Part shown: piece by piece, positions 55,867 through 63,268 of the stretch
How the letters are laid out: the number at the start of each line of letters is the position of its first letter
How positions within the stretch are numbered: the stretch's first letter is position 1
Source of the DNA: Stenotrophomonas rhizophila
Lineage (GTDB): Bacteria; Pseudomonadota; Gammaproteobacteria; Xanthomonadales; Xanthomonadaceae
NCBI RefSeq assembly: GCF_000661955.1
Contig: NZ_CP007597.1
Span: 2,460,984-2,524,983 of the forward strand
Length of the DNA: 64,000 bases
Direction: 5' to 3'
Notes under the pieces: model-generated
Told to the model about the DNA's origin: nothing
The model's database searches: none
Seen by the model: only the letters and a program-made list of their open reading frames with translations
Position numbers and translations under genes: made by a program

Positions 55867-57255
55867 CTACAGGTCGAACAGCTTGCCGGGATTCAGCAGC
55901 CCTTGGGGATCAAACGCACGTTTGACCGCCTTCATCAAAGCGATTTCCGGCGCACTGCGGGTGCTGTCCAGGTAACCCTTCTTGACCAGGCCGATGCCAT
56001 GTTCGGCCGAGATGCTGCCATCGAACCGTGCCAGCACCTGGGCCAGCAGCTTGGTCACGTGCTCGCACTGGGTCAGGAATTCCGCATCTTCGGTGGCATC
56101 GGGCTTGAGCACGTTGATGTGCAGGTTGCCGTCGCCGATGTGGCCGAACCAGACCACGTCGAACTGCGGATACGCCTGCCCGATCAGCGCCTGGGTTTCG
56201 GCCATGAACGCGGGCATCGCCGATATCCGCACCGACACGTCGTTCTTGTAGGGCTTGTAACGCGCCACCGCTTCGGTGATGCCCTCGCGCAGGCGCCACA
56301 GCTGCGCGGCCTGCGCATCGCTGGCACTGACCACGCCGTCACTGACCCAGCCCTGCTCCATGCAGGCCTCGAACGCCGCCATCGCGGCGGCCTCCTGGGC
56401 TTCGTCGCCGGCCGCGAATTCGGTGACCACGTAGAACGGGTGCACCTGCTCGAACGGCGCCTGCGCACCGTGCGCCAGCACGTGTTCCAACGCGCGGTCG
56501 GTGAAGAACTCGAACGCCTGCAGCTGCATCCGCTCACGGAACGCGGCGAACACCTGCATCAGCACCTCGAAGCTGGGCAGTGCAAGCAGCATCACGTTGC
56601 TGGCCGGCGGCGGATCGGTCAGCCGCAGCGTCGCCTCGACGATGACGCCCAGGGTGCCTTCGGAGGCGATCAGCAGCTGGCGGAAATCGTAGCCGCTGGA
56701 ATTCTTGATCAGGCCCTTGTTGAGCTCCAGCAGCTCGCCACTGGCGGTGACCACCTTCAATCCGGCGATCCACTCGCGGGTGTTGCCGTAGCGGATCACG
56801 CGGATGCCGCCGGCGTTGGTGGCGATGTTGCCGCCGATCGAGCACGACCCACGCGCGGCGAAGTCCACCGGGTAGATCAGCCCGTGCTCCAGCGCTGCGT
56901 TGTGCACCGCTTCCAGCGCCATACCGGCCTGTACGGTCAGGGTGCGGTCCACCGCGTCGAAGGCCAGCGGCTTGTTCATCCGCTCCAGGCTGAGCACCAG
57001 TTCGCCGTTCGCAGCCACCGCGCCACCGGACAGCCCGGTGCGCCCACCCGACGGCACCACCGCCACCTGGTGCGTGCTCGCCCAGCGCAGGATCGCCTGC
57101 ACCTCGTCCACGCTGCCCGGCAAGGCGATCGCCAGCGGCGCCGGCGTCCAGCGCCGGGTCCAGTCGCGCCCGTAATGCTCCAGATCGGCCGCTTCGGTCG
57201 TGAGCCGCAGCCCGGGGCAGTCCTGCAACAGCGAAGAAAGGCGCGGATCGGTCAT
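55867..57255 (-). CDS. FAD-dependent D-2-hydroxyglutarate dehydrogenase
   Basis: This 462-residue flavoprotein belongs to the GlcD/D-2-HGDH family. The FAD-binding PCMH domain has VVPSGGRTGLSGGAVAANGE and GSCSIGGNIATNAGGIRVIR. The C-terminal substrate domain has FGHIGDGNLHINV and SAEHGIGLVKKGYLDSTRS, the His-rich metal-site segments. I take the ATG at 57255 (MTDPRLSSLLQD); 10 upstream residues are not family-like. It is divergent from serA. In Pseudomonas this enzyme re-oxidises D-2-hydroxyglutarate formed by SerA, making serine synthesis favourable. The pairing supports the assignment over a lactate or glycolate dehydrogenase. Confidence 0.88.
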   Translation of the reverse strand: MTDPRLSSLLQDCPGLRLTTEAADLEHYGRDWTRRWTPAPLAIALPGSVDEVQAILRWASTHQVAVVPSGGRTGLSGGAVAANGELVLSLERMNKPLAFDAVDRTLTVQAGMALEAVHNAALEHGLIYPVDFAARGSCSIGGNIATNAGGIRVIRYGNTREWIAGLKVVTASGELLELNKGLIKNSSGYDFRQLLIASEGTLGVIVEATLRLTDPPPASNVMLLALPSFEVLMQVFAAFRERMQLQAFEFFTDRALEHVLAHGAQAPFEQVHPFYVVTEFAAGDEAQEAAAMAAFEACMEQGWVSDGVVSASDAQAAQLWRLREGITEAVARYKPYKNDVSVRISAMPAFMAETQALIGQAYPQFDVVWFGHIGDGNLHINVLKPDATEDAEFLTQCEHVTKLLAQVLARFDGSISAEHGIGLVKKGYLDSTRSAPEIALMKAVKRAFDPQGLLNPGKLFDL

Positions 57256-57442
57256 GGCGGCAAGGCAGGACGAGGGAATTCCCAAGCGTAGCAGACCGCC
57301 ACGCCGGGCCTGCCCGCCGGCATCCCCTTCAACGTGTCAACGGATGCATCTGAAACCATCGCCGCGCCGATTGGCGCACTGCACAATCCCCCGCCTGTTC
57401 TGGCATAGTTGGGCGCTCCCGCCCTACACGCTGCGCCCGCCC

Positions 57443-58684
57443 ATGTCGCCGAAGAAGACCTCGTTCCCGAAGCAGGATATCCGCGTGCTGTTGCTGGAGG
57501 GGGTGAGCCAGACCGCGATCGACGTCTTCACCGCCGCCGGCTATTCGCAGATCGAACTCCACAGCAAGGCGCTGCCCGAGGACGAGTTGAAGGCACGCAT
57601 CGCCGAGGCCCACATCGTCGGCATCCGCTCGCGCACCCAGCTCAGCGCCGACGTGCTGGCCAACGCCAAGCGCCTGATGGCGGTGGGCTGCTTCTGCATC
57701 GGCACCAACCAGGTCGACCTGGACGCGGCCGAACTGGCCGGCATCCCGGTGTTCAACGCGCCCTACTCCAACACCCGCAGCGTGGCCGAGCTGGTCATCG
57801 CCGAAGCGATCATGCTGACCCGTGGCATCCCGCAGAAGAACGCCGAATGCCACCGTGGCGGCTGGTCCAAGTCGGCGGCCGGCAGCCACGAAGTGCGCGG
57901 CAAAACGCTGGGCATCATCGGCTATGGCCACATCGGCACCCAGGTGGGCGTGATGGCCGAGGCCATGGGCATGCAGGTGATCTTCCACGACGTGGAAACC
58001 AAGCTGTCGCTGGGCAATGCCCGCGCGGCGATCAGCCTGGACGACCTGCTGTCGCGCGCCGACATTGTCACCGTGCACGTGCCCGAAACGCCGGCCACGC
58101 AGTGGATGATCGGCGCCGAGCAGCTGGCCCGCATGCGCCCCGGCGCGCACCTGATCAACGCTGCACGCGGCACCGTGGTCGACATCGACGCGCTGGATGC
58201 GGCCCTGCACGCCGGCCATATCGGCGGCGCGGCACTGGACGTGTTCCCGATCGAGCCCAAGGGCAACGGCGATGCCTTCGTGTCGCCGCTGACCGCGCAC
58301 GACAACGTGATCCTGACCCCGCACGTAGGCGGCAGCACGCTGGAAGCGCAGGACAACATCGGCGTTGAAGTGGCGGCCAAGCTGGTGCGCTACAGCGACA
58401 ACGGCAGCACCCTGTCGGCGGTCAACTTCCCGGAAGTGACCCTGCCCGAGCACGAGGACAGCCTGCGCCTGCTGCACATCCACCAGAACGTGCCGGGCGT
58501 GCTGTCCAAGGTCAACGAGATCTTCTCGCGCCACAACGTCAACATCGACGGCCAGTTCCTGCGCACCGATGCCAAGGTGGGCTACGTGGTGATCGACATC
58601 ACCGCCAGCGAGGCACAGGCCGGCGCCGTGCGCGACGAACTGGCCGCGATCCCGGGCACGCTGCGGACGCGCGTGTTGTATTGA
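57443..58684 (+). CDS. serA: D-3-phosphoglycerate dehydrogenase
   Basis: This 413-residue enzyme catalyses the first step of serine synthesis. It has an NAD-binding Rossmann motif (GIIGYGHIGTQVGVMAEAMG), catalytic Arg/Glu/His segments (INAARGTVVDIDAL, LTPHVGGSTLEAQDN) and a C-terminal ACT domain (about 340-413, LLHIHQNVPGVLSKVNEIFS) for serine feedback. Length and layout match the E. coli type. The ATG at 57443 (MSPKKTSFPKQD) is chosen; no strong ribosome site is seen. In this enzyme type the reverse half-reaction with 2-oxoglutarate forms D-2-hydroxyglutarate, the substrate of the divergent gene's product. Confidence 0.96.
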   Translation: MSPKKTSFPKQDIRVLLLEGVSQTAIDVFTAAGYSQIELHSKALPEDELKARIAEAHIVGIRSRTQLSADVLANAKRLMAVGCFCIGTNQVDLDAAELAGIPVFNAPYSNTRSVAELVIAEAIMLTRGIPQKNAECHRGGWSKSAAGSHEVRGKTLGIIGYGHIGTQVGVMAEAMGMQVIFHDVETKLSLGNARAAISLDDLLSRADIVTVHVPETPATQWMIGAEQLARMRPGAHLINAARGTVVDIDALDAALHAGHIGGAALDVFPIEPKGNGDAFVSPLTAHDNVILTPHVGGSTLEAQDNIGVEVAAKLVRYSDNGSTLSAVNFPEVTLPEHEDSLRLLHIHQNVPGVLSKVNEIFSRHNVNIDGQFLRTDAKVGYVVIDITASEAQAGAVRDELAAIPGTLRTRVLY

Positions 58685-58696
58685 TCCCCAGGCAGT

Positions 58697-58769
58697 TATC
58701 GACCGTTGGTCGATACACCTTTGAACGGGAGCCGATTGCCCCACGCGACGACCAACGGTCGTCGCCTAC
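58697..58769. repeat. Inverted pair of GTAG-type palindromes
   Basis: TATCGACC-GTT-GGTCGATA (58697-58715) and GCGACGACC-AAC-GGTCGTCGC (58745-58765) share the ACCAACGGT core in opposite orientation. The CTAC (GTAG on the minus strand) after the second supplies the TAG stop of the Nudix gene at 58766. The pair separates the convergent serA and Nudix genes. Confidence 0.78.
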
Positions 58770-59347
58770 CGGGCGAGCCAGCGCTTGGCCATGCGCGGCA
58801 GCGAGTCGTCGTTGTCCGGGGCGTCGATCACTGCCGCGGCCACGTCACGGATCTCACGCCACGCCAGCGCCAGCGACTCTTCGCTGATCGCAAACTGTTC
58901 GCTGCCCACCGCCCGCACCACGTAGCGAGCGTCGTAATGCCAATGCCCAGGCACGTCCCTGCGTTCGGGAATCCAGTGCTTGTCGATGTCGAACAGCGCG
59001 CCATCCTCCAGCACCAGCCCGCTCAGCCCGGACTCTTCCTCGGCTTCCTTGAGCGCCACCCGGGCCAGGTTACGGTCACCGTCGGCGTGGCCGCCCAGCT
59101 GCAGCCAGCGGTCCAGCTTGCGGTGGTGGGTGAGCAGCACGCGCTCCCCGTCGGCACTGACCAGCCAGGCGCTGCCGGTGAAATGACCGGCCAGGCGTTC
59201 GCGCAGGAAGGGGTTCTCCGGGTCGTCCAATAGTGTGCTGAATTCGTCAGCCAGGGCGGCGTGGGCAGGCTGGCGCTGCGCATACGCAGCCAGTTGGGCA
59301 CGCAGTTCAGCATCAGCAACGGCAACGGATTCAGGGTTCAGCGACAT
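58766..59347 (-). CDS. Nudix hydrolase
   Basis: This 193-residue protein has a Nudix box starting GGHADGDRNLARVALKEAEE and ending ESG, near residues 84-107. The core EAEEES acids are present, but the first Glu is Arg and the Arg before the core is Lys, so it is a variant box. An N-terminal segment of about 50 residues precedes it. The C-terminal half (GHWHYDARYVVRAV) resembles Nudix proteins annotated as ADP-ribose or dinucleotide pyrophosphatases; the substrate is unknown. Its stop codon lies in the GTAG head of a palindromic repeat, so the C terminus may have been shaped by insertion of the repeat. Confidence 0.85.
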   Translation of the reverse strand: MSLNPESVAVADAELRAQLAAYAQRQPAHAALADEFSTLLDDPENPFLRERLAGHFTGSAWLVSADGERVLLTHHRKLDRWLQLGGHADGDRNLARVALKEAEEESGLSGLVLEDGALFDIDKHWIPERRDVPGHWHYDARYVVRAVGSEQFAISEESLALAWREIRDVAAAVIDAPDNDDSLPRMAKRWLAR

Positions 59348-59530
59348 GGTAGCGGGGGGTTCGGGCGGAATTTGTCGATTATCGCCGGGCCATGCTGCAT
59401 TTGTGCTTGTGCGCGGGCTTCAGCTTTGGCTAAGGTACAGCGGGCCCCGCACGCTGGGGCGCCCAGTTGCCATCAAGGTGCCCGGCAATGTACCGCGCAC
59501 CTCACCTTTGTCCATTTAGGGAAGCACTGC

Positions 59531-61009
59531 ATGCTGAAGTCTCTGTTGAGGGTCAAACCGGTTGAACCCGCCGGCCACGTCGACGCGGGTGAACCCATCG
59601 AAGGCAGCCTGGACGGCGAAGCCACACTGAAACGGACCCTCACAGCCAAACACCTCATCATGCTCGGGATCGGCGCGGTGATCGGTGCCGGCATCTTCGT
59701 GCTGACCGGCCAGGCTGCGGCCAACCACGCCGGCCCGGCAGTCATGCTGTCGTTCGTGTTCGCCGGCTTCGCCTGCGCGCTGGCCGGCCTGTGCTACGCC
59801 GAGTTCGCGGCGATGATGCCGGTCTCCGGCAGCGCGTATTCCTATTCCTACGCCACCCTCGGCGAAGGCATGGCCTGGTTCATCGGCTGGTGCCTGGTGC
59901 TGGAGTACCTGTTCGCGTCGGCGTCGGTCGCGGTGGGCTGGTCGGCGTACCTGATCAGCTTCATCACCACCACGTTGCACATGCCGTTCCCGGACGCGCT
60001 GAGTGCCGCGCCCATTGCCTGGAACGGGCATGAGTTCGCCGCCTCCGGCAAGCTGTTCAACCTGCCGGCGATGCTGATCGTGGCGGCGGTGACCGGCCTG
60101 CTGTATGTGGGCGTGACCCAGTCCGCGTTCGTCAACGCGATCATCGTGGCCATCAAGGTCTTCGTGATCTGCCTGTTCGTCGGCATTGGCGCGGCCCATG
60201 TGGACCCGGCCAACTGGCATCCGTTCATCCCCGAAAACACCGGCGTGTCCGGCGAGTTCGGCTGGAGCGGCGTGTTCCGTGCGGCCACCATCGTGTTCTT
60301 CGCCTACATCGGCTTCGATGCGGTCTCCACCGCCGCCGGTGAAACCAAGGACCCGCAGCGCAACATGCCGATCGGCCTGCTGGGCTCGCTGGCGGTCTGC
60401 ACCATCGTCTACATCATCGTGTGCGCGGTGCTGACCGGCATGCTGCCGTACCACCTGCTGGGCACCGACAAGCCGGTGGCCACCGCGCTGGAAGCCTACC
60501 CGAGCCTGTCCTGGCTGAAGACCGCCGTGGAGATCGGCGCCATTGCCGGCCTGTCCTCGGTGGTGCTGGTGATGATGATGGGCCAGACCCGCATCGCCTA
60601 CACCATCTCGCGCGACGGCCTGTTGCCGAAGGTGTTCGGCAAGGTCCACAAGCGCTTCCGTACCCCGTACTGGGCCACGATCGTGGTCGGCGTGATCGCC
60701 GCCGCACTGGCCGGCATGGTGCCGCTGAACGTGCTCGGCGAGCTGGTGTCGATGGGCACCCTGCTGGCCTTCGCCACGGTCTGCGTGGGCGTGCTGATCC
60801 TGCGCTACACCCGCCCGGAGCTGCCGCGTCCGTTCCGCGTGCCGCTGGTGTGGGTGATCTGCCCGCTCGGCGCGGCGTCGTGCCTGTTCCTGTTCTGGCA
60901 GGCGTTCGTGGTGCATTGGCACCTGTTCGTGGGCTGGACCGTGCTGGGCCTGCTGATCTATTTCGGTTACGGCATGCGCCACAGCAAGCTCAACACTCCG
61001 TCCGCCTGA
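59531..61009 (+). CDS. APC-family amino acid permease, first of a tandem pair
   Basis: This 492-residue integral membrane protein of the cationic amino acid transporter (CAT/YhdG-like) branch has about 12 helices. Helix 1 carries GIGAVIGAGIFVLTGQAAAN, the substrate-binding GAGIF loop. FAYIGFDAVSTAAGETKDPQ lies in helix 6/7. The ATG at 59531 follows AGGGAA. Substrate cannot be fixed; cationic or branched amino acids are likely. Its paralogue follows after a 67-bp gap that contains a hairpin. Confidence 0.92.
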   Translation: MLKSLLRVKPVEPAGHVDAGEPIEGSLDGEATLKRTLTAKHLIMLGIGAVIGAGIFVLTGQAAANHAGPAVMLSFVFAGFACALAGLCYAEFAAMMPVSGSAYSYSYATLGEGMAWFIGWCLVLEYLFASASVAVGWSAYLISFITTTLHMPFPDALSAAPIAWNGHEFAASGKLFNLPAMLIVAAVTGLLYVGVTQSAFVNAIIVAIKVFVICLFVGIGAAHVDPANWHPFIPENTGVSGEFGWSGVFRAATIVFFAYIGFDAVSTAAGETKDPQRNMPIGLLGSLAVCTIVYIIVCAVLTGMLPYHLLGTDKPVATALEAYPSLSWLKTAVEIGAIAGLSSVVLVMMMGQTRIAYTISRDGLLPKVFGKVHKRFRTPYWATIVVGVIAAALAGMVPLNVLGELVSMGTLLAFATVCVGVLILRYTRPELPRPFRVPLVWVICPLGAASCLFLFWQAFVVHWHLFVGWTVLGLLIYFGYGMRHSKLNTPSA

Positions 61010-61017
61010 TGTACCTG

Positions 61018-61043
61018 ACGGGCCGGCCCACGCGCCGGCCCGT
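61018..61043 (+). terminator. Hairpin between the two permease genes
   Basis: ACGGGCCGGC (61018-61027) and GCCGGCCCGT (61034-61043) form a perfect 10-bp stem around a 6-nt loop, 8 bp after the stop codon. The following TCC is not a T run, so termination is probably partial, which would let some transcripts reach the second permease. Confidence 0.6.
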
Positions 61044-61076
61044 TCCACATACGCTCCACCTATAAGAAAACACACC

Positions 61077-62504
61077 ATGTTCAAGCAACTGTGGGCCACC
61101 AAGCACCCGCACGCCGCCCACGAAGACGCCAACGGCCTGAGCCTGCGCCGCACGCTCGGCCCCTGGGGGCTGACCGCGCTGGGCATCGGCGCGGTGATCG
61201 GCGGCGGCATCTTCGTGATCACCGGCCAGGCCGCGGCCAACCACGCTGGCCCCGCGATCATGCTGTCGTTCGTGCTCGCCGCGATCTGCTGCGCGTTCTG
61301 CGCGATGGCCTATGCCGAGTTCGCGGCGATGGTGCCGGTCTCGGGCAGCGCCTACACCTATACCTACGCCACGTTCGGCGAGCTGTCGGCCTGGTTCATC
61401 GGCTGGATGCTGGTGCTCGAATACGGTGTGTCGGCCTCGGCGGTGGCGGTGAGCTGGACCGGCTATTTCCTGAGCCTGCTCAGTCATTTCGACATCCACC
61501 TGCCCGCTGCACTGGTCAGCGCGCCGTTGGATGGGCAACTGCGCCCGACCGGGGCGATCGCCAACATTCCGGCCGCGATCCTGGTGCTGCTGCTGACCTG
61601 GCTGTGTTACGTGGGGATCAGCAAATCCTCGGCGATGAACATGGCGATGGTGGTGCTGAAGACCGGGCTGATCATCCTGGTGATCATCGCCGGCTGGAAG
61701 TATGTGGATCCGGCCAACTGGACGCCGTTCATTCCGGAGAACGCGGGGCCGGGCAAGTACGGTTTCGAGGGGGTGCTGCGCGGTGCGGCGATGGTGTTCT
61801 TCGCCTATATCGGGTTCGAGGCGGTGTCGGTGGCGGCGCAGGAATCGCACAAGCCGCAGCGTGACATGCCGATCGGGATGTTGCTGTCGCTGGTGATCTG
61901 CACGGTGCTGTACATCGCGATGGCGGCGGTGATGACCGGGCTGGTGCCGTATCAGTTGCTGGGTACGGACGAGCCGGTGGTGACGGCGGTGGCGGCGCAT
62001 CCGCAGTTGGGTTGGTTGCGGATCGTGGTGGAGATCGGGGCGCTGATCGGGCTGTCGTCGGTGGTGCTGGTGATGATCATCGGGCAGCCGCGTATTTTCA
62101 TGATCATGGGCCGCGACGGGTTGCTGCCGCCGGTGTTCACGAAGATTCACCCGAAGTACCGGACGCCGCACATCAATACGGTGATCACGGGGATCGGGAT
62201 CGCGTTGCTGGCGGCGCTGTTCCCGCTGGATATCCTGGGGGAGCTGACGTCGATGGGGACACTGATTGCGTTCGCGGCGGTGTGCGCGGGGGTGTTGATT
62301 CTGCGTCGTACGCAGCCAGACTTGCCGCGTCCGTTCCGGATGCCGATGGCGTGGTTGATCTGCAGTCTGGGGGTGCTGAGCTGTATCGCGCTGTTGACGG
62401 CGATGACGGCGCACAACTGGATGCTGATGGGGATCTGGACGGCGGTGGGCTTTGCGATCTACTTCGGGTATGGGTATCGGAATAGTCGGCTTGCCGGGAA
62501 GTAA
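61077..62504 (+). CDS. APC-family amino acid permease, second of a tandem pair
   Basis: This 475-residue paralogue of the upstream permease aligns throughout: GIGAVIGGGIFVITGQAAAN, VFFAYIGFEAVSVAAQES, LGELTSMGTLIAFAAVCAGV. From about 61600 to the stop, codon choice changes visibly: Gly ggg, Ala gcg and Val gtg replace ggc and gcc, and G exceeds C on the coding strand by roughly 1.5 to 1 in sampled lines. The first third looks like the neighbours. This suggests recombination or a strand-biased mutation process in the 3' part, which abuts repeat element C. The protein itself looks intact. Confidence 0.92.
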   Translation: MFKQLWATKHPHAAHEDANGLSLRRTLGPWGLTALGIGAVIGGGIFVITGQAAANHAGPAIMLSFVLAAICCAFCAMAYAEFAAMVPVSGSAYTYTYATFGELSAWFIGWMLVLEYGVSASAVAVSWTGYFLSLLSHFDIHLPAALVSAPLDGQLRPTGAIANIPAAILVLLLTWLCYVGISKSSAMNMAMVVLKTGLIILVIIAGWKYVDPANWTPFIPENAGPGKYGFEGVLRGAAMVFFAYIGFEAVSVAAQESHKPQRDMPIGMLLSLVICTVLYIAMAAVMTGLVPYQLLGTDEPVVTAVAAHPQLGWLRIVVEIGALIGLSSVVLVMIIGQPRIFMIMGRDGLLPPVFTKIHPKYRTPHINTVITGIGIALLAALFPLDILGELTSMGTLIAFAAVCAGVLILRRTQPDLPRPFRMPMAWLICSLGVLSCIALLTAMTAHNWMLMGIWTAVGFAIYFGYGYRNSRLAGK

Positions 62505-62517
62505 AGGGTGGGGTTTT

Positions 62518-62548
62518 GCCGGGCCTGCGGCCCGGCGGCCCGCTTTTT
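62518..62548 (+). terminator. Terminator after the second permease
   Basis: GCCGGGCC-TGC-GGCCCGGC (62518-62536) forms an 8-bp stem; an alternative pairing of CGGGCC with GGCCCG (62537-62542) abuts the T run at 62544-62548. Either hairpin followed by CTTTTT is a plausible intrinsic terminator. Confidence 0.7.
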
Positions 62549-62550
62549 AC

Positions 62551-62583
62551 TGCAAGTGCAAGTGCAACGGCAACGGCAATTGC
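62551..62583 (+). repeat. Degenerate hexanucleotide array before element C
   Basis: TGCAAG, TGCAAG, TGCAAC, GGCAAC, GGCAAT follow one another, a six-base periodicity like the GCAAGR array before element A. It lies 26 bp before the outer arm of element C. Confidence 0.7.
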
Positions 62584-62608
62584 GGCTCTGGGGTGCTGTG
62601 GGGGTGGC

Positions 62609-62706
62609 GGGACGGGGTGAGGCCGCGGGGGACGCCGCAAGTACGTCCTTGTAGGCTTGGTCGCCGCATCCATGCGGCTCACACCCCCGCAACCTCACCC
62701 CGTCCC
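62609..62706. repeat. Large palindromic element C
   Basis: The outer arms 62609-62631 and 62684-62706 pair over 23 positions with one 2-nt mismatch. The core (ACGCCGCAAGTACGTCCTTG, TAGGCTTGGTC, inner palindrome GCCGCATCCATGCGGC near 62663-62678) is the same as in element A, in the same orientation relative to the hexamer array. Confidence 0.88.
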
Positions 62707-63018
62707 ACCCTCGACAGGTTCCGTGTGACGGTGCCGGAAGCCAACGCAGCGTTTGGGCTGGGAGGGGTGTTGCCTGGTTTCATTGCTCGGGGTGATCGGG
62801 GCCGCTGAGGAAGGGTGAAATTGATGGGGGTGACTGTTGATCGCCACTTGTCGACAGCGTGCCCCTTGATGGCCGGTGTTCGGTGTTCGGGGATTGGTCA
62901 CAAAAAATGAAATCGCGGTAGGTGACGACCGTTGGTCGTCACGCCTTGGAGCCGGCCACTGGCCGGCTTTGCTTTTTCTCTCCCACCCCACCGGCTGGCA
63001 CGCGCCTCAGTGTGTCGG
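62707..63018. other. Spacer between elements C and D with a GTAG repeat and hairpin
   Basis: No gene seen. GTGACGACC-GTT-GGTCGTCAC with a GTAG head occupies 62918-62945. AGCCGGCC-ACT-GGCCGGCT (62950-62968) is followed by TTGCTTTTT and could terminate plus-strand transcription. The remainder, including an A-rich patch near 62900-62912, shows nothing recognisable. Confidence 0.65.
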
Positions 63019-63205
63019 GGGCTGGGCGGGGTGGGGTTTGCGGGGGTGTGAGCCGCATGGGCCCGAGGCATGCCTCGGGCGGGTTGGGCAGGACGCCCAA
63101 CCCCGGTCTTGCCGTGTGCGCACGAGAGCGCACACGCGCAAGCGGCGACCAAGCCTCCATGGACGGATTCACGGCGTCCCCCGCAAACCCCACCCCGCCC
63201 AGCCC
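63019..63205. repeat. Large palindromic element D with nested hairpins
   Basis: The outer arms 63019-63046 and 63178-63205 are perfect 28-bp inverted repeats. The core has B-like orientation but is interrupted within its GCCGCATG palindrome. The inserted ~85 nt contain three further hairpins: GCCCGAGGCATGCCTCGGGC (63061-63080), GGGTTGGGC/GCCCAACCC (63081-63103) and CTTGCCGTGTGCGC/GCGCACACGCGCAAG (63108-63142, one bulge). GCCGC (63052-63056) can still pair with GCGGC (63142-63146). Confidence 0.85.
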
Positions 63206-63268
63206 AGTCAGGAAAACGGCTCTACGTAGTACCTGCTTTTACCGATCCACCCCGTTAAAATGCCAGCC

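Noticed and set aside
62459..62698. Small frames through the palindromic elements giving MDAATKPTRTYLRR-like peptides
   Set aside because: The shared peptide comes from the conserved palindrome core read in frame. Frames differ in both flanks, copies occur in both orientations, and no ribosome sites are consistent.
63019..63205. Element D as a tRNA or other known structured RNA gene
   Set aside because: It has several hairpins but no acceptor, T-loop or anticodon signature, and the stems are too long and GC-rich.
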